The notes: generated from the sequence alone by a model not told the origin. Counted from the stretch's first letter, positions 34,038 to 43,775 are shown. The stretch is 64,000 bases of DNA from Levilactobacillus yonginensis (GCF_003946265.1 NZ_RHNO01000003.1:1-64000), one strand, 5' to 3'. Program-made: numbers and translations.

Positions 34038-35414
34038 TTATGCGCGGTAGGTTTCCTTGATACTCATGACTGAGAAGGCACCGATTGCCATGATGACCCC
34101 ACCCAACAAGAACATGTTGGCTTGGGCACCACCAAGCAGTGGGAACAGTGCGAAGCTGGCCAGAGAAGCCACGATTTGTGGCAAGCAGATGGAACCGTTG
34201 AACAGGCCCAGGTAAGTCCCCATGTGGGCACCAGACAAAGCGTTGGTAACCATGGTCAGTGGGTAAGTGTTCATCGCAGCCCAAGCAATCCCAACTAAGA
34301 CGAATGAAGCAATCAAAGCGTATTGGTTGTGGATGAAGAAGACGGATAAGAATCCGATAGCGCCTAATCCCAAACTACCAGCGTAACCCAACTTGTGAAT
34401 ACTGTTAGGCAACTTAGCCAAAACGTATGACCAAACAACAGCGGCAATGGATTGCACAGCGGCTAACACCCCGTACCAGTTACCAGCGGCCTGATAGCCA
34501 GCAGATGCAGCGTTCGTGGTGTGCCAAACGTTGGAAGCAATGGCCCCAGCGGAGTAAGTCCATAAGTATTGGAAGGCCACCCAGCAGAAGAATTGAACTA
34601 AGGTAACGGTCCAGAAAACCTTGGGTGCGGATTTCAATAATGCAAACCAGTTCCCACCTTTTTCGTTATCTTCCTTTTGGATACCATGGTACTTGGCATA
34701 GGTATCTGGATCGTATTCGTGGACCCGGAAGATGGTGAACAAACTGGTGATGACTAACAGAATCGCCCCAACGTAGAAGGCAACCTTAACCGTTGCAGGC
34801 ACAACCCCTTTGGAAGCCGTGTTGGCGATCCCAATAGCGGCAAACAAGAATGGCAGGATAGCAGCTAAAACGGCACCCGTGTTGGACAAGAAACTTTGAA
34901 TCCCGTAAGCGTAACTCTTCTGGTCATCGTTGACCATGTCCCCGACCATCATCTTGAATGGTTGCATCGCAACGTTAGATGACAAGTCCAGGAAGGCCAC
35001 GGTGATGGCCCCAAACAGCAAGGCTGCCAGTGATGCGTAACCAAAGCCCATACTTCCTGAGTTTGGCAGCAGACACATCACAATGACCGCGACAATCGTT
35101 CCTAACAACAGGTAAGGCAACCGCCGACCACCAAATTTAGGTGCCCAGGTTCTATCGGAATAGTAACCGACAATCGGTTGCACAATTAAGCCGGCCAATG
35201 GTGGCAAAATGAAGAACCACCCTAAACTGTTGGGGTCCGCCCCAATGGTTTGGAAAATCCGACTCATTTGAGAACTTTGTAACGTAAAGGCTGTTTGCAC
35301 CCCTAAGAAACCAAAGTTGATCATCCAAATGGTACTAGCAGGCAACGTCGGCAAGCCGTTTTTCTTTTGCGCGGCGGCTGCTGACGTGTCTTCTGAAGCT
35401 GCAACGTCTGACAT
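34038..35414 (-). CDS. Maltose/sugar MFS transporter (SLC45-like)
   Basis: A 458-residue membrane protein with about 12 predicted helices, of the GPH/SLC45-like branch of the major facilitator superfamily found next to maltose phosphorylase genes. Marks include WMINFGFLGVQTAFTLQSSQMSRIFQ (residues about 30-55), GWFFILPPLAGLIVQP, GYYSDRTW and GRRLPYL (MFS motif A region), and FLDLSSNVAMQPFK. Proton-coupled maltose uptake is inferred from context. It has its own promoter with a cre site and a MalR-type operator. The start has GAGGAGG upstream. The stop is about 490 bp before mapA. Confidence 0.86.
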   Translation of the reverse strand: MSDVAASEDTSAAAAQKKNGLPTLPASTIWMINFGFLGVQTAFTLQSSQMSRIFQTIGADPNSLGWFFILPPLAGLIVQPIVGYYSDRTWAPKFGGRRLPYLLLGTIVAVIVMCLLPNSGSMGFGYASLAALLFGAITVAFLDLSSNVAMQPFKMMVGDMVNDDQKSYAYGIQSFLSNTGAVLAAILPFLFAAIGIANTASKGVVPATVKVAFYVGAILLVITSLFTIFRVHEYDPDTYAKYHGIQKEDNEKGGNWFALLKSAPKVFWTVTLVQFFCWVAFQYLWTYSAGAIASNVWHTTNAASAGYQAAGNWYGVLAAVQSIAAVVWSYVLAKLPNSIHKLGYAGSLGLGAIGFLSVFFIHNQYALIASFVLVGIAWAAMNTYPLTMVTNALSGAHMGTYLGLFNGSICLPQIVASLASFALFPLLGGAQANMFLLGGVIMAIGAFSVMSIKETYRA

Positions 35415-35470
35415 AACGAAAACCTCCTCAAACTAACTTTAAATAATAGCTAAATGACTTTACGAGATAC

Positions 35471-35507
35471 ATTATGTCACCGCTTTCATTTTAATGCAAC
35501 CGTTTGC
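35471..35507 (-). promoter_or_regulatory. Maltose transporter promoter with cre and MalR operator
   Basis: On the minus strand TTGCAT (35494-35499), 17-bp spacer, CATAAT (35471-35476). Between them TGAAAGCGGTGACA (35475-35488) matches the CcpA cre consensus at every defined position. GCAACCGTTTGC (35496-35507), a LacI/MalR-type palindrome around CG, overlaps the -35. This predicts repression by MalR without maltose and by CcpA with glucose. Confidence 0.8.
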
Positions 35508-35556
35508 GCAAAACTTTTTTGGCCTTTAGTCCACCTACTTTGAAAACGCTGACAGT

Positions 35557-35600
35557 TAAAAAAGGCTCGCCAACTGGATTTAGCACCAGTTGTGCGAGCC
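35557..35600 (-). terminator. malR terminator
   Basis: Minus-strand GGCTCGCACAACTGG / CCAGTTGGCGAGCC followed by a T-run. Confidence 0.85.
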
Positions 35601-35608
35601 CTCACAAT

Positions 35609-36574
35609 TTATTTAATTTCATACGGAATTTTTATTTGACCAGGGGTTGGTGACTCCAATGGTTCACGGTCACTAAACAACAAGGCCACCGTGGCGGACC
35701 CCATTTTTTCTGGAAATAGATCCACCGAATGAAGATCGGCATCCGTCAGGCCATCCGGTAACGAGTGGTTAAAGCTGACAACGGGGAACCGACTGATATC
35801 GTACTGTTCACGCAGTAAGCGGTAGAACTCGATGGCGTTGTAGTCGTCGGTGGCCATGATGCCGTCGATTTCAGGGTGCTGCTTGATAAAAAGCCGCACG
35901 CGGTTCAACTCACCCAGCTTACAAGTCAATGGTTCCACGTTAAAACCAGCGGCCACGCGTTCGTAGCCTTCCCGACGTTGCTGCTCATAACCCCAATCAT
36001 GTTCGGATTCCACAAAGACTGGGTGCTTGACGGCTAACTGGTCGAGCAGGTAGGTCGCCCCACCGATACCAGCCTGTAGGTTATCGTTGTCCACGAAAAA
36101 GTCCTCGGCATGATCGGCGGGATGGCCAATCGTCACGAACCGCAGCTTGTGTTGCCGTAGAAAGTTCGTGATGGGGTCATCAGCTTGCGCGTAGAACAAA
36201 ATAAACCGTTTGATTTTCCCCTGCGCGACCATCGACTTCACGTTCTTCAGCAGGTCCTCTGGGGTCTTACTGATGGCAACGGATAACACGTATTGGCGCT
36301 GAACCAACTGGGCGTTAATCCCCCGCAACAGGTCAATGTAAAACGGGTTCTCGGGCAACGTGTGGTTAGCCGTCGGAAAAACAACGCCCACCGCGTTGGC
36401 TTCCCCCGCCGTTAGATTTTTAGCGTTGTAATTTGGCAAATACCCTTCGGCATCGGCCAAAGCTTGAATACGCTCCCGGGTCGCTTGACTGATCCGGGGA
36501 TTATTATTTAATGCACGTGAGGCTGTCGATACCGACACACCAGCCTTGGCGGCAATATCACGGATAGTTAACAT
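35609..36574 (-). CDS. malR: LacI-family maltose-type repressor
   Basis: A 321-residue regulator. The N-terminal helix-turn-helix reads TIRDIAAKAGVSVSTASRAL with hinge YLPNYNAKNL. The rest is a periplasmic-binding-type sensor domain with VGVVFP, FYIDLLRGI, GGATYLLDQL and IDGIMATDD. Its position directly upstream of the transporter and mapA, and the LacI-type palindrome between them, support control of that operon. The inducer is probably maltose. ATG 36574 has AAGGAG upstream; an in-frame GTG at 36601 is less likely. A terminator separates it from the transporter promoter, so it is a separate transcript. Confidence 0.85.
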   Translation of the reverse strand: MLTIRDIAAKAGVSVSTASRALNNNPRISQATRERIQALADAEGYLPNYNAKNLTAGEANAVGVVFPTANHTLPENPFYIDLLRGINAQLVQRQYVLSVAISKTPEDLLKNVKSMVAQGKIKRFILFYAQADDPITNFLRQHKLRFVTIGHPADHAEDFFVDNDNLQAGIGGATYLLDQLAVKHPVFVESEHDWGYEQQRREGYERVAAGFNVEPLTCKLGELNRVRLFIKQHPEIDGIMATDDYNAIEFYRLLREQYDISRFPVVSFNHSLPDGLTDADLHSVDLFPEKMGSATVALLFSDREPLESPTPGQIKIPYEIK

Positions 36575-36707
36575 CTCTAAAGGCTCCTTATACGCAGACA
36601 CTTCTCATAAATCAAATCTTACCATACATGTTCGGGTATTGAAACTTTTTCCAGTGCCTTAACGACAGGCTTTTGTCACCCGTTTCAAGTACCTACGTTC
36701 GGAACGC

Positions 36708-36741
36708 AAAAAGGGCCTGAGACTTTTATCCCAAACCCCTT
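36708..36741 (-). terminator. Terminator of the small secreted protein gene
   Basis: Minus-strand GGGTTTGGGA / TCTCAGGCCC (with wobbles) followed by TTTTTG. Confidence 0.6.
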
Positions 36742-36803
36742 CGTGCAACTTCTCATACTTGGTTGTGACCGATGGCTAACCAGTTGCCACCGCCAGTTAG
36801 ATC

Positions 36804-37253
36804 CTACTTGTACCGGTAATAATAGGCACCTGATGTTTTAACCAAAGCACCCGGATAAGTGGCATGGAGCGCCGTTTTACCGTGATGCTTGACTCGGGTC
36901 CAAACTCCCCAGTCTTTGGGATACAGGTCATCCTTTGGCGAAACGCGGTAACCCTTACCGACTTTTTGAAGCTGTAAAGGCCTTTGCGTCGACGTCGTCT
37001 TATTTGACTTACCCGACATGGTAAACCAATGAATTTTAAAACCAGCAGTTGTGTTCTTGGATTCCCATTTTGTGAAAATTTGCATTTCATAATGATGGAA
37101 CCCCTTGTCATAAAGTCGCCAGTGACCGCGCAGTGACTTGGGAATCTCCGTACGTTGCGTAGCGGCCTGAGCGGTGACGGGTGCCGCAGTAATCAGCGAG
37201 AAAACGCCGATCACCGTGAGACCCAACGCTAAAGTTAACCAAAGCTTTTTCAT
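36804..37253 (-). CDS. Small secreted protein, LRGxW family
   Basis: A 149-residue exported protein: signal peptide ending near AQAA (residue 31), then a basic, Tyr/Trp-rich domain. The segment IPKSLRGHWRLYDKGFHHYEM resembles (by position, residues 37-57) those in the proteins at 61806-62270 and 63232-63720, which read LRGTWYQY and LRGTWYHY. The end is GAYYYRYK. Function unknown; a compact extracellular beta-fold is likely. The stop of this gene is about 60 bp before its terminator. It follows the large SEC10-like gene on the same strand, 44 bp after that gene's stop. Confidence 0.72.
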   Translation of the reverse strand: MKKLWLTLALGLTVIGVFSLITAAPVTAQAATQRTEIPKSLRGHWRLYDKGFHHYEMQIFTKWESKNTTAGFKIHWFTMSGKSNKTTSTQRPLQLQKVGKGYRVSPKDDLYPKDWGVWTRVKHHGKTALHATYPGALVKTSGAYYYRYK

Positions 37254-37297
37254 CTAAACTGTTTCCTACTTTCCGTTAATGATGGGATTATCCGTGA

Positions 37298-40200
37298 CTA
37301 GTCCTGATTCCGGCGACGACGCATGAGCGCGAAGAATCCGGCAAAGGCCGCAGCAATCAGCACAACCACACCGGCAATCGTGGTGACTTGCTTACTGTTA
37401 TCCTGCTTGCTAGATGATTGGTCAGCCTTTGGTGAAGCCGTCTGCTTGCTGGTACTCGTTGTCGTGTTCGATGAGGTCTTCGCCTTCTTTTCAGGCTTAG
37501 CCTTAGTCGTGTCCGCCTTCTTAGCAGTCTGCTTATCAGTTGCCGACTTCTTGTCGGTTGCTGACTTCTTAGTAGCGGTCGTGTCCGGCTTAGTTGCCGC
37601 GTGGGCCACCGTTTCACCAGTCAATTGGTCTGCTGCGCGGGTAACGGCTGGAATAATCACGTTCAGAGCGTGACCACCAGCGTTCCCAGCAAATGCTAAG
37701 ACGGAGGTTCCGCCGTTAGCAGCAGAATGAGACGTCGTCAACGTAGCTTTCTTGCCAGTCTGGCCACTAAGACCGTATTGCGCTAACTGCCGTGAACTAG
37801 TCGTACCGGCCTTCTTAGCACTGGTCTTGGCTGTCGTCTTAGTTGCCGTCTTCTTAGTAGACTTCTTCGTGGCCTTGACCGTCTTCTTAGGCGTTGTCTT
37901 AGGTGTCGTCGTTGTCGTTGCTGGAGTCGTTGCTGGGGTCGTCGTTGGCGTAGTTGTGCCGGTCGTTTGGCCAGGGTTAGCTGGTTGAACTGGCGTGGTT
38001 GGTGTCGTCGTCCCGGTTTGACCACCGTTATTCTGACCAGCGGCAATCAGTTTGTCTAAGACAGACTGACGGACGGCTACGAGGTTATCCTCAGCGGTCT
38101 TTTGATCTGTTTGAGCTTTTGCAAGTGCAGCTTCAGCATCTGGCAACTTAGCCTGAGTGTCAGTCAAAGTCTTTTGAGCTGCGGCCAGAGTTGTCCCAGC
38201 ATCGGTAACAGCTTGGTTAGCATCTTTAAGCGCAGCAGCGGCAGTTTCTGCCTTAACTTGCGCATCCTCAACTGCCTGGTTAGCAGCGTCCAAACTAGGT
38301 TGATCCTTAGCTAATTGTGCGTTCGCATCAGCTAACGCCTGTGCCAGTGGTTTTTGCGCCGTATTAGCTGCATCCAGTTTAGCCTGGGCAGGAGCAACGG
38401 CAGCATCAGCGTCGTCTGCGGCTTTCTGGGCATCAGCAACGATTGATGCTGCTGAATTGTAATCACTTAAGGTTGAGTTGAGGCCATCCAGAACAGCTTG
38501 ATCATTTGTGACTGTCTTGTTTTGATCAACTAAATCACTTTGCAGTTTGGTTAAGGCTGTCTTCTCAGCTGCTTCAGTGTTTTGGGCAGTAGTCAATGCC
38601 TCCGCTGACAACTTGGCATTATCTTGTGCCGTTGACAAATTGGTGTTAGCAGTCGTTAAATTGTCTTGCATTGACTGTGCGTTATCCTTGGCATTTTGGA
38701 TACTCTTAGTTACTTGGTCTACCATGCCTTGTGCATCGGATACTGCTGTAGTGGCATCCGTCACGGATTTATTAGCAGCTGTTACTGCGTCCTGCTTAGT
38801 GGCAATATCAGCCTTAGCTTGCGTAGCAGCCTTTTCGGCGTCTGCGGCATCTGCGGTGGCAGCGGTTAAGGCGTCTTGAGCGTCGGTAACAGCAGTGTTA
38901 TAGTCCTCCAAACTAGCTTTTTGATTGGCTAAAACGGTCTGTAAATCTTGTGTATCAACCGGTGTCAGTGGATTAGCAATTATGGTGCTGGCTGACGTAT
39001 CAAATTTGGTGTGATCAGGAATGTAAACATTACTTTCGGTTTCAGGAACCATCTCCATGTGAATTTGGCCAAGGCTATCGATTGCAAAACCAAAGTATTC
39101 AGTCGTGAAATTATTATAAGAATCAAATCCAACCAATGCCTTTGTATGACCAAAATTAGCATCTTTATCCTTGAACATCATGTCCTTGATGGTCTGGAAA
39201 ATTCCGGCCTTCACACCATCTAACGTTGTAGCTGTTGTTAAGTACCCTGTGCTGGCGCTTTCGTAGTAATTATCATCTGCATTCATACCATATGTCGCAG
39301 CGGCAGCCTGAATCGCTGGTACATCGTGTCCACCTTTAGTCCCGAGGTCCCAGTTATCCTTATCATAACCAGCCGCAACGTCTTTAGCAAAACTCATCAT
39401 GGTTGTAGAAATGGTGACTAATGGCTGACCTAACTGAGTCCGAATTTCGTTGATGATTGTTCCTGCGTACTTAGTTAACTCTTCAAGTTGTGCAGCTGTT
39501 AAATTAGCCGCGCCCGTGTAAGTAATTTTCTTATCAGCATCGTTACCCGTATAGACATTACTTCCAATTTCAGTACCTGGTTTTGCTGCCTCATCTAAAG
39601 CAGCTGCCGCTGAATTAATTGCCTCACTAGTTGCTCCCGAGGCATTCGCAATTGCTGAATACTGTTTGATAGAATCCATCGTCAATGTTCCTGGCAATGT
39701 GATATCACCACCAAAGGCAGCATACAAAGCTCCTTGGGTTTTATCAACAGTGCTCTGTGCCAAAGCCTGATTTGTCACTGCAGTATCTGCAGCAGTCTTA
39801 GCAGTTTCAATAGCATCTTCTTTAGTCTGGGCCGCACTCAATACATCAGCTGCTGCACTAGACGCATCCGAAAGAGCAGTACTTGCTGCAGCAGATGTAA
39901 CATTAGCAGCAGCAAGCGATGCATTTGCAGTAGCTAAACTTTTGTTGTAGCCAGACAATGCTGATTGCTTATCTGTCACTGCCTGGGCAGCAGCATCTGC
40001 CATACTTGCTGCATCAGTTTGTGCTTTTTGAGCTGTCAATACTGCAGCAGCTGAGTTAGCAGCGGCGGTACTAGCAGCCGCGGTACTAGCAGTTGCCGTG
40101 TTAACCTTAGCCTGCTGGGCTGGGATGTCAACGTCAGACGTATTCTTAGCGGTTGCAGTATCAGTTGCCAATTTAGTTTCTTGATCAGAAATCTGTGTCT

Positions 40201-40786
40201 TTAGGTCTGCGATACTCCCGGCAGTTGCATTCCCAGCCGTCGCCTTAGCATCGGCTAAAGATTGTTGTGCATCGGCTGCAGCATTCGTTGCATCAGTAAC
40301 CCCTTGTTGCGCAGCGTCAACAACTTTTTGGCCTGCCTGGCTGTTTTGGGTTGCAGTTTCAACGGCAGCTTGGTCGTCATTAACTTTATTCTGTGGGTCA
40401 GTAACGCCCGCCTTCGCTGTATCAACGGCCCCATTCGCTGTTTCCTGATCCTTAGTTGCTTGATCAACCTTAGAATTTGCAGCAATAACGGCTTGGTTGG
40501 CCTTATCGACAGCATCCTTATCAGTCGTAATTTGACTGTTGGTATCGTCAACCGTCTTTTGCGCGCCGGCAGTTGTGTTCTGGGCTGCCGTAACGTCAGT
40601 CTTAGCATCCTTGACCTCTTGAGAAGCCTCTACTTGTTGATTCAGTTCATCTGAAACTGCCTGTGATTGCGTAGCACCACTACTAGCGGGTGCTGTTGAA
40701 TCCGCATGAGCAACTAATCCACTGCTTAAAGCGGTTCCTGCTAAAATGGCAGCTGTCCCAGCAGCGATTTGAATGGTTTTTTTCAT
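37298..40786 (-). CDS. Large SEC10/PgrA-like coiled-coil surface protein
   Basis: A 1162-residue exported protein. Signal peptide to about residue 28; Ala/Asp/Thr/Gln-rich coiled-coil repeats to about 370 and again from about 610 to 900. Between them lies a domain like the SEC10/PgrA surface-exclusion domain: YAGTIINEIRTQLGQPLV, FAKDVAAGYDKDNW, GGHDVPAIQAAAATYGM and GYLTTATTLDGVKAGI, with CAP-like features. A Thr/Pro/Lys-rich stalk follows. There is no LPXTG; the end is a hydrophobic segment followed by MRRRRNQD, so membrane anchoring is inferred. In enterococci such proteins limit conjugation or aid aggregation. Here there are no conjugation genes around it. Confidence 0.83.
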   Translation of the reverse strand: MKKTIQIAAGTAAILAGTALSSGLVAHADSTAPASSGATQSQAVSDELNQQVEASQEVKDAKTDVTAAQNTTAGAQKTVDDTNSQITTDKDAVDKANQAVIAANSKVDQATKDQETANGAVDTAKAGVTDPQNKVNDDQAAVETATQNSQAGQKVVDAAQQGVTDATNAAADAQQSLADAKATAGNATAGSIADLKTQISDQETKLATDTATAKNTSDVDIPAQQAKVNTATASTAAASTAAANSAAAVLTAQKAQTDAASMADAAAQAVTDKQSALSGYNKSLATANASLAAANVTSAAASTALSDASSAAADVLSAAQTKEDAIETAKTAADTAVTNQALAQSTVDKTQGALYAAFGGDITLPGTLTMDSIKQYSAIANASGATSEAINSAAAALDEAAKPGTEIGSNVYTGNDADKKITYTGAANLTAAQLEELTKYAGTIINEIRTQLGQPLVTISTTMMSFAKDVAAGYDKDNWDLGTKGGHDVPAIQAAAATYGMNADDNYYESASTGYLTTATTLDGVKAGIFQTIKDMMFKDKDANFGHTKALVGFDSYNNFTTEYFGFAIDSLGQIHMEMVPETESNVYIPDHTKFDTSASTIIANPLTPVDTQDLQTVLANQKASLEDYNTAVTDAQDALTAATADAADAEKAATQAKADIATKQDAVTAANKSVTDATTAVSDAQGMVDQVTKSIQNAKDNAQSMQDNLTTANTNLSTAQDNAKLSAEALTTAQNTEAAEKTALTKLQSDLVDQNKTVTNDQAVLDGLNSTLSDYNSAASIVADAQKAADDADAAVAPAQAKLDAANTAQKPLAQALADANAQLAKDQPSLDAANQAVEDAQVKAETAAAALKDANQAVTDAGTTLAAAQKTLTDTQAKLPDAEAALAKAQTDQKTAEDNLVAVRQSVLDKLIAAGQNNGGQTGTTTPTTPVQPANPGQTTGTTTPTTTPATTPATTTTTPKTTPKKTVKATKKSTKKTATKTTAKTSAKKAGTTSSRQLAQYGLSGQTGKKATLTTSHSAANGGTSVLAFAGNAGGHALNVIIPAVTRAADQLTGETVAHAATKPDTTATKKSATDKKSATDKQTAKKADTTKAKPEKKAKTSSNTTTSTSKQTASPKADQSSSKQDNSKQVTTIAGVVVLIAAAFAGFFALMRRRRNQD

Positions 40787-41279
40787 CTAAATTATCCCCT
40801 TAGGTTATAGAAATATTTATTCCTCAATGATTGATGATTTGTCTGTCGAACAGACCGAAAAGTCCCAGCCGGTTCATAGCCGTATTGGCGGTTGCACAAA
40901 TTGCCCAGAGTGCTGGGCAGCGTCTATCTGATTCTTCTCTTTATGTACATACACCCGAAAAAACTTAGCAACGTGTCAAAATAAGAAAGCGTTTCATTTA
41001 TTGGCAAATTTGTGACCGGATATTCATCAAAAATCCGGCGCCACCAGCCTTCCAGGCCGATAAACTGCCTAGAAAGCATACCGCTCTAAACCACCACCTA
41101 AATTTTTAAAATGAAAATATTTTTGTTATGCACCTGTTTGTGGCATAACTAGTTATTGCCACCCTAGTTTACACCTTTAGCCCGTTAATATAAATAACAT
41201 TTTTGGGGTTTCATAAAGGCCCTAAAAAGGCCCAGTGACGGTCATCACCTCCCAATTAATATCTAGAACGAAGGATAAC
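40787..41279. other. Upstream gap of the SEC10-like gene
   Basis: It holds the leader and promoter region of the SEC10-like gene. A GAAACGCTTTC palindrome lies at about 40986-41000 and resembles a shortened cre site. No ORF with a ribosome binding site is present. Confidence 0.35.
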
Positions 41280-41515
41280 CATCACTGAGCCTAATAACAT
41301 CAACGAATTCGTAATAATTCGTAGAAAACTCTATTCAATTTTCAAAGGATTCTACCCGGATGAATCCGCTAAAATCATCGTCGACTTTGTTCACTAATCT
41401 GACGAGTCACTGAATCGACTACCGATGAAAAACACCATTCAGCGTCTATGACTTCCAAAGCACCATCACAACCATCAATGCAGTTAAAGCCACCTTCAAG
41501 AACAATCGCAACGGT
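41280..41515 (+). pseudogene. Decayed ISL3-type transposase fragment
   Basis: One frame reads GFYPDESAKIIVDFVH, stop, SDESLNRLPMKNTIQRL. This resembles the GFFPNAKIIIDRFH...LNRxLNKTRIQ region of ISL3-family transposases. A second frame downstream reads STITTINAVKATFKNNRNG, compatible with the C-terminal part. Stops and a frameshift make it a relic. The match is from memory of the family. Confidence 0.45.
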
Positions 41516-41707
41516 AGCCTTCGGTTGTCAGGGAGGGGCTCGCCGTGTCGGTGGTGTTAGTCACGGGTGACTTGGCCCGGGGCTTACAGCACGGGACGAG
41601 TTTGAAAACTTGCGGGTTGGGCAAGGTTTCAAATCGAGCCGGAGGACCGCTTCTCAGGCCGCAGGCGGTCCCCACAGCGAGCCCCTCCCTGGCGGCCGAA
41701 GGCGGCC
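41515..41707 (-). repeat. Structured repeat family A, copy A7
   Basis: P1 of 16 pairs: GTCAGGGAGGGGCTCG (41527-41542) with CGAGCCCCTCCCTGGC (41678-41693), one wobble. Sense orientation, ending at the stop codon of the histidine kinase gene. Confidence 0.86.
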
Positions 41708-41710
41708 CCT

Positions 41711-43054
41711 CTAGTCTTTAGATTTATCATGACGGTTGAGCCCGGTTGAGGCATTCAGCGGCAGGGTCGTCACAAACTGGCTCCCCTGCGGACTATTAGG
41801 CTTAACCGCAATATTCCCGTGATGCAGACTGACAATCCAGTTCGCAATCGACAATCCCAACCCGTTACCACCAGTTTGGCGGCTCCGAGAAGAATCGACC
41901 CGGTAGAACCGGTCAAAGATACGCTGCCGTTCGCTCGATTTAATCCCGATACCCTGATCAGCCACCACGAGTTGCCATTTCCGGCCGACCAATTTCGCTG
42001 ATACCGTAATCGTGCTGCCCTTCGGTGAGTACTTCATCGCGTTATCGATCAGAATATTCATGAGCTGGTGAATCAGGCTTTGATCCACCGTCGCCGTAAA
42101 GTCCTCGACCGGTGCCAGCTCTAGCTGTTTACCTTGGCTGGCCGCAATTTCCGTATACGGTTCAACCGTGTACGCCAAAAAACTTGCAACTTGTGTGCTC
42201 TCAAAATTTGTCTGGACCGTATTGGAGTCAGACCGGGCTAGTGCCAGTAAATCCTGCATCAACTTCTGAAGTCGCTGACTTTCACTATTGGCCACCGCGA
42301 TGCTCTCCGCCTGATCAATAATTTTATCATTGGGCTTCGTCAACAGTAGTTCCAATTTATTTTGAATAATCGTGAGTGGCGTCCGTAACTCATGCGCGGC
42401 ATTCCCCACGAACTCGGTCTGCCGGCCCCACGATTTGAGAATTGGCCGCATGGTCAGCCGTGACATCCAAATGCTCATGGCAATCGATAGGAGCCAAAAG
42501 ACGCCCATTGTAATCAACATGACCTTAGTGAAACTATGCATAGCGGCCTTCTGCGGGTCGATATTTTCCATGATCAATAGGTAACGTCCAGCCACGGATT
42601 TGTCCGCATTACTCTTTGGCACCTTGACCAAAAGCGTCCGGAAATTATACTTGCCCTTGATCAAAATTGACCGGATTTTTCCCACTGCGGTCGTGTCTAA
42701 CGTGATATTTTTGAGCGTTTCGTACCGCGACCCTAGTTGTGACTTATTCATCACTGCCCCCTCATCGTTAAAAATCAGGGTGGTCGTCATGAATGGGTGA
42801 ATCGACCGGTGCGGCCGCGCTAACTGTTTATCCTGCGCCCCGTCCTGTCCAAAAGGCTGTGCAACACTTTGCCGCGGTGGTCCAGCCAGCCGGGCGCTTC
42901 GTTCAACGCGCAGTGCTTGGTCGGTACTGGTCAGGATAGTTTGCCGAAACAGCACAAACACAATGATGCCCAACAGCAGGAAAATAATGGAAAAGCCAAT
43001 AAAATTGCTCCAAAATAGCCGCCACTGTTGGGCGCGATTAACTTTATTGCTCAT
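41711..43054 (-). CDS. Sensor histidine kinase
   Basis: A 447-residue two-component kinase. Two membrane segments (about residues 12-34 and 175-198) flank an extracytoplasmic sensor of about 140 residues. HisKA contains NAAHELRTPL (phospho-acceptor His). The ATPase domain has the N box QLMNILIDNAMKYSP, G1 DQGIGI and G2 GGNGLGLSI. The ATG at 43054 overlaps the last 11 bases of the response-regulator gene, so the pair is translationally coupled. The signal sensed is unknown; no transporter or peptide gene adjoins it. Confidence 0.9.
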   Translation of the reverse strand: MSNKVNRAQQWRLFWSNFIGFSIIFLLLGIIVFVLFRQTILTSTDQALRVERSARLAGPPRQSVAQPFGQDGAQDKQLARPHRSIHPFMTTTLIFNDEGAVMNKSQLGSRYETLKNITLDTTAVGKIRSILIKGKYNFRTLLVKVPKSNADKSVAGRYLLIMENIDPQKAAMHSFTKVMLITMGVFWLLSIAMSIWMSRLTMRPILKSWGRQTEFVGNAAHELRTPLTIIQNKLELLLTKPNDKIIDQAESIAVANSESQRLQKLMQDLLALARSDSNTVQTNFESTQVASFLAYTVEPYTEIAASQGKQLELAPVEDFTATVDQSLIHQLMNILIDNAMKYSPKGSTITVSAKLVGRKWQLVVADQGIGIKSSERQRIFDRFYRVDSSRSRQTGGNGLGLSIANWIVSLHHGNIAVKPNSPQGSQFVTTLPLNASTGLNRHDKSKD

Positions 43055-43736
43055 CAGGGGCCTCCACGATATACCCCGCGTTCCGGATAGTCCGCAACGA
43101 CAGGTCACTGCCGGCGTGCTTGAGTTCCTTACGTAAATTGCTCATATAAACTTCAACCACGGATAAACTAGTCTCGGAGTCAAAGCCCCACAACCGGTTA
43201 AAAATCTGTTCCTTCGTGATAATGGTCCCGGGATTGGCCACCAAATAGGCCAACAGATCAAATTCCCGACCCTTTAAGGTCAATGGGTCGCCATCAAAGG
43301 TTGCTAGATGCTTGCTGGTATTGATTTCCAGCTGACCCAGACTAATGACGTCGCTACTATTTAGGTGTCCCGTGCGCTTCAACAGCGCCTTCATTCGGGC
43401 CAATAGTTCTTCCCGGTGAAATGGCTTGGTCACGTAATCATCCGCGCCATCGTTAAAGCCCCGCAACTTATCGGCAATCGTATCCTTGGCCGTTAAAATC
43501 AGAACCGGCGTGCCCACCCCTTTGTTGCGAATGTGCAGCAGTAGGTCCAAGCCACTCTCACCGGGTAACATCAGGTCCAGAATAATGGCGTCAAATACAC
43601 CCTGACTCGCTAAAAATTCTCCCTGTTCACCGTCAAATGCAGTGGTCGTTTCACAAATCGGTTTAATTAATTCAACAATGTCCGCGGACAGTTCTTTCTC
43701 ATCTTCTACAACTAATACCTTGGCTGAGCTACTCAA
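43044..43736 (-). CDS. OmpR-family response regulator
   Basis: A 230-residue DNA-binding response regulator. The receiver domain has VVEDEKE (acidic pocket), IILDLMLPGESG (phospho-accepting Asp), LTAKDT and VTKPF (Lys). The C-terminal winged helix has LTLKGREFDLLAYLVANPG and VEVYMSNLRKEL. The start is TTG at 43736, with GGAGG at proper spacing; an upstream ATG at 43814 lies inside the neighbouring repeat. Phosphorylated by the kinase encoded downstream. Targets unknown. Confidence 0.9.
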   Translation of the reverse strand: MSSSAKVLVVEDEKELSADIVELIKPICETTTAFDGEQGEFLASQGVFDAIILDLMLPGESGLDLLLHIRNKGVGTPVLILTAKDTIADKLRGFNDGADDYVTKPFHREELLARMKALLKRTGHLNSSDVISLGQLEINTSKHLATFDGDPLTLKGREFDLLAYLVANPGTIITKEQIFNRLWGFDSETSLSVVEVYMSNLRKELKHAGSDLSLRTIRNAGYIVEAPDEQ

Positions 43737-43775
43737 CGGGCATTCCTCCTTTAAAATTCTGTTATTGTCGTTGAT

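Noticed and set aside
36797-37111. A 104-codon frame overlapping the small secreted protein gene
   Set aside because: Same-strand alternative frame of a gene with a clear signal peptide; no independent ribosome binding site.
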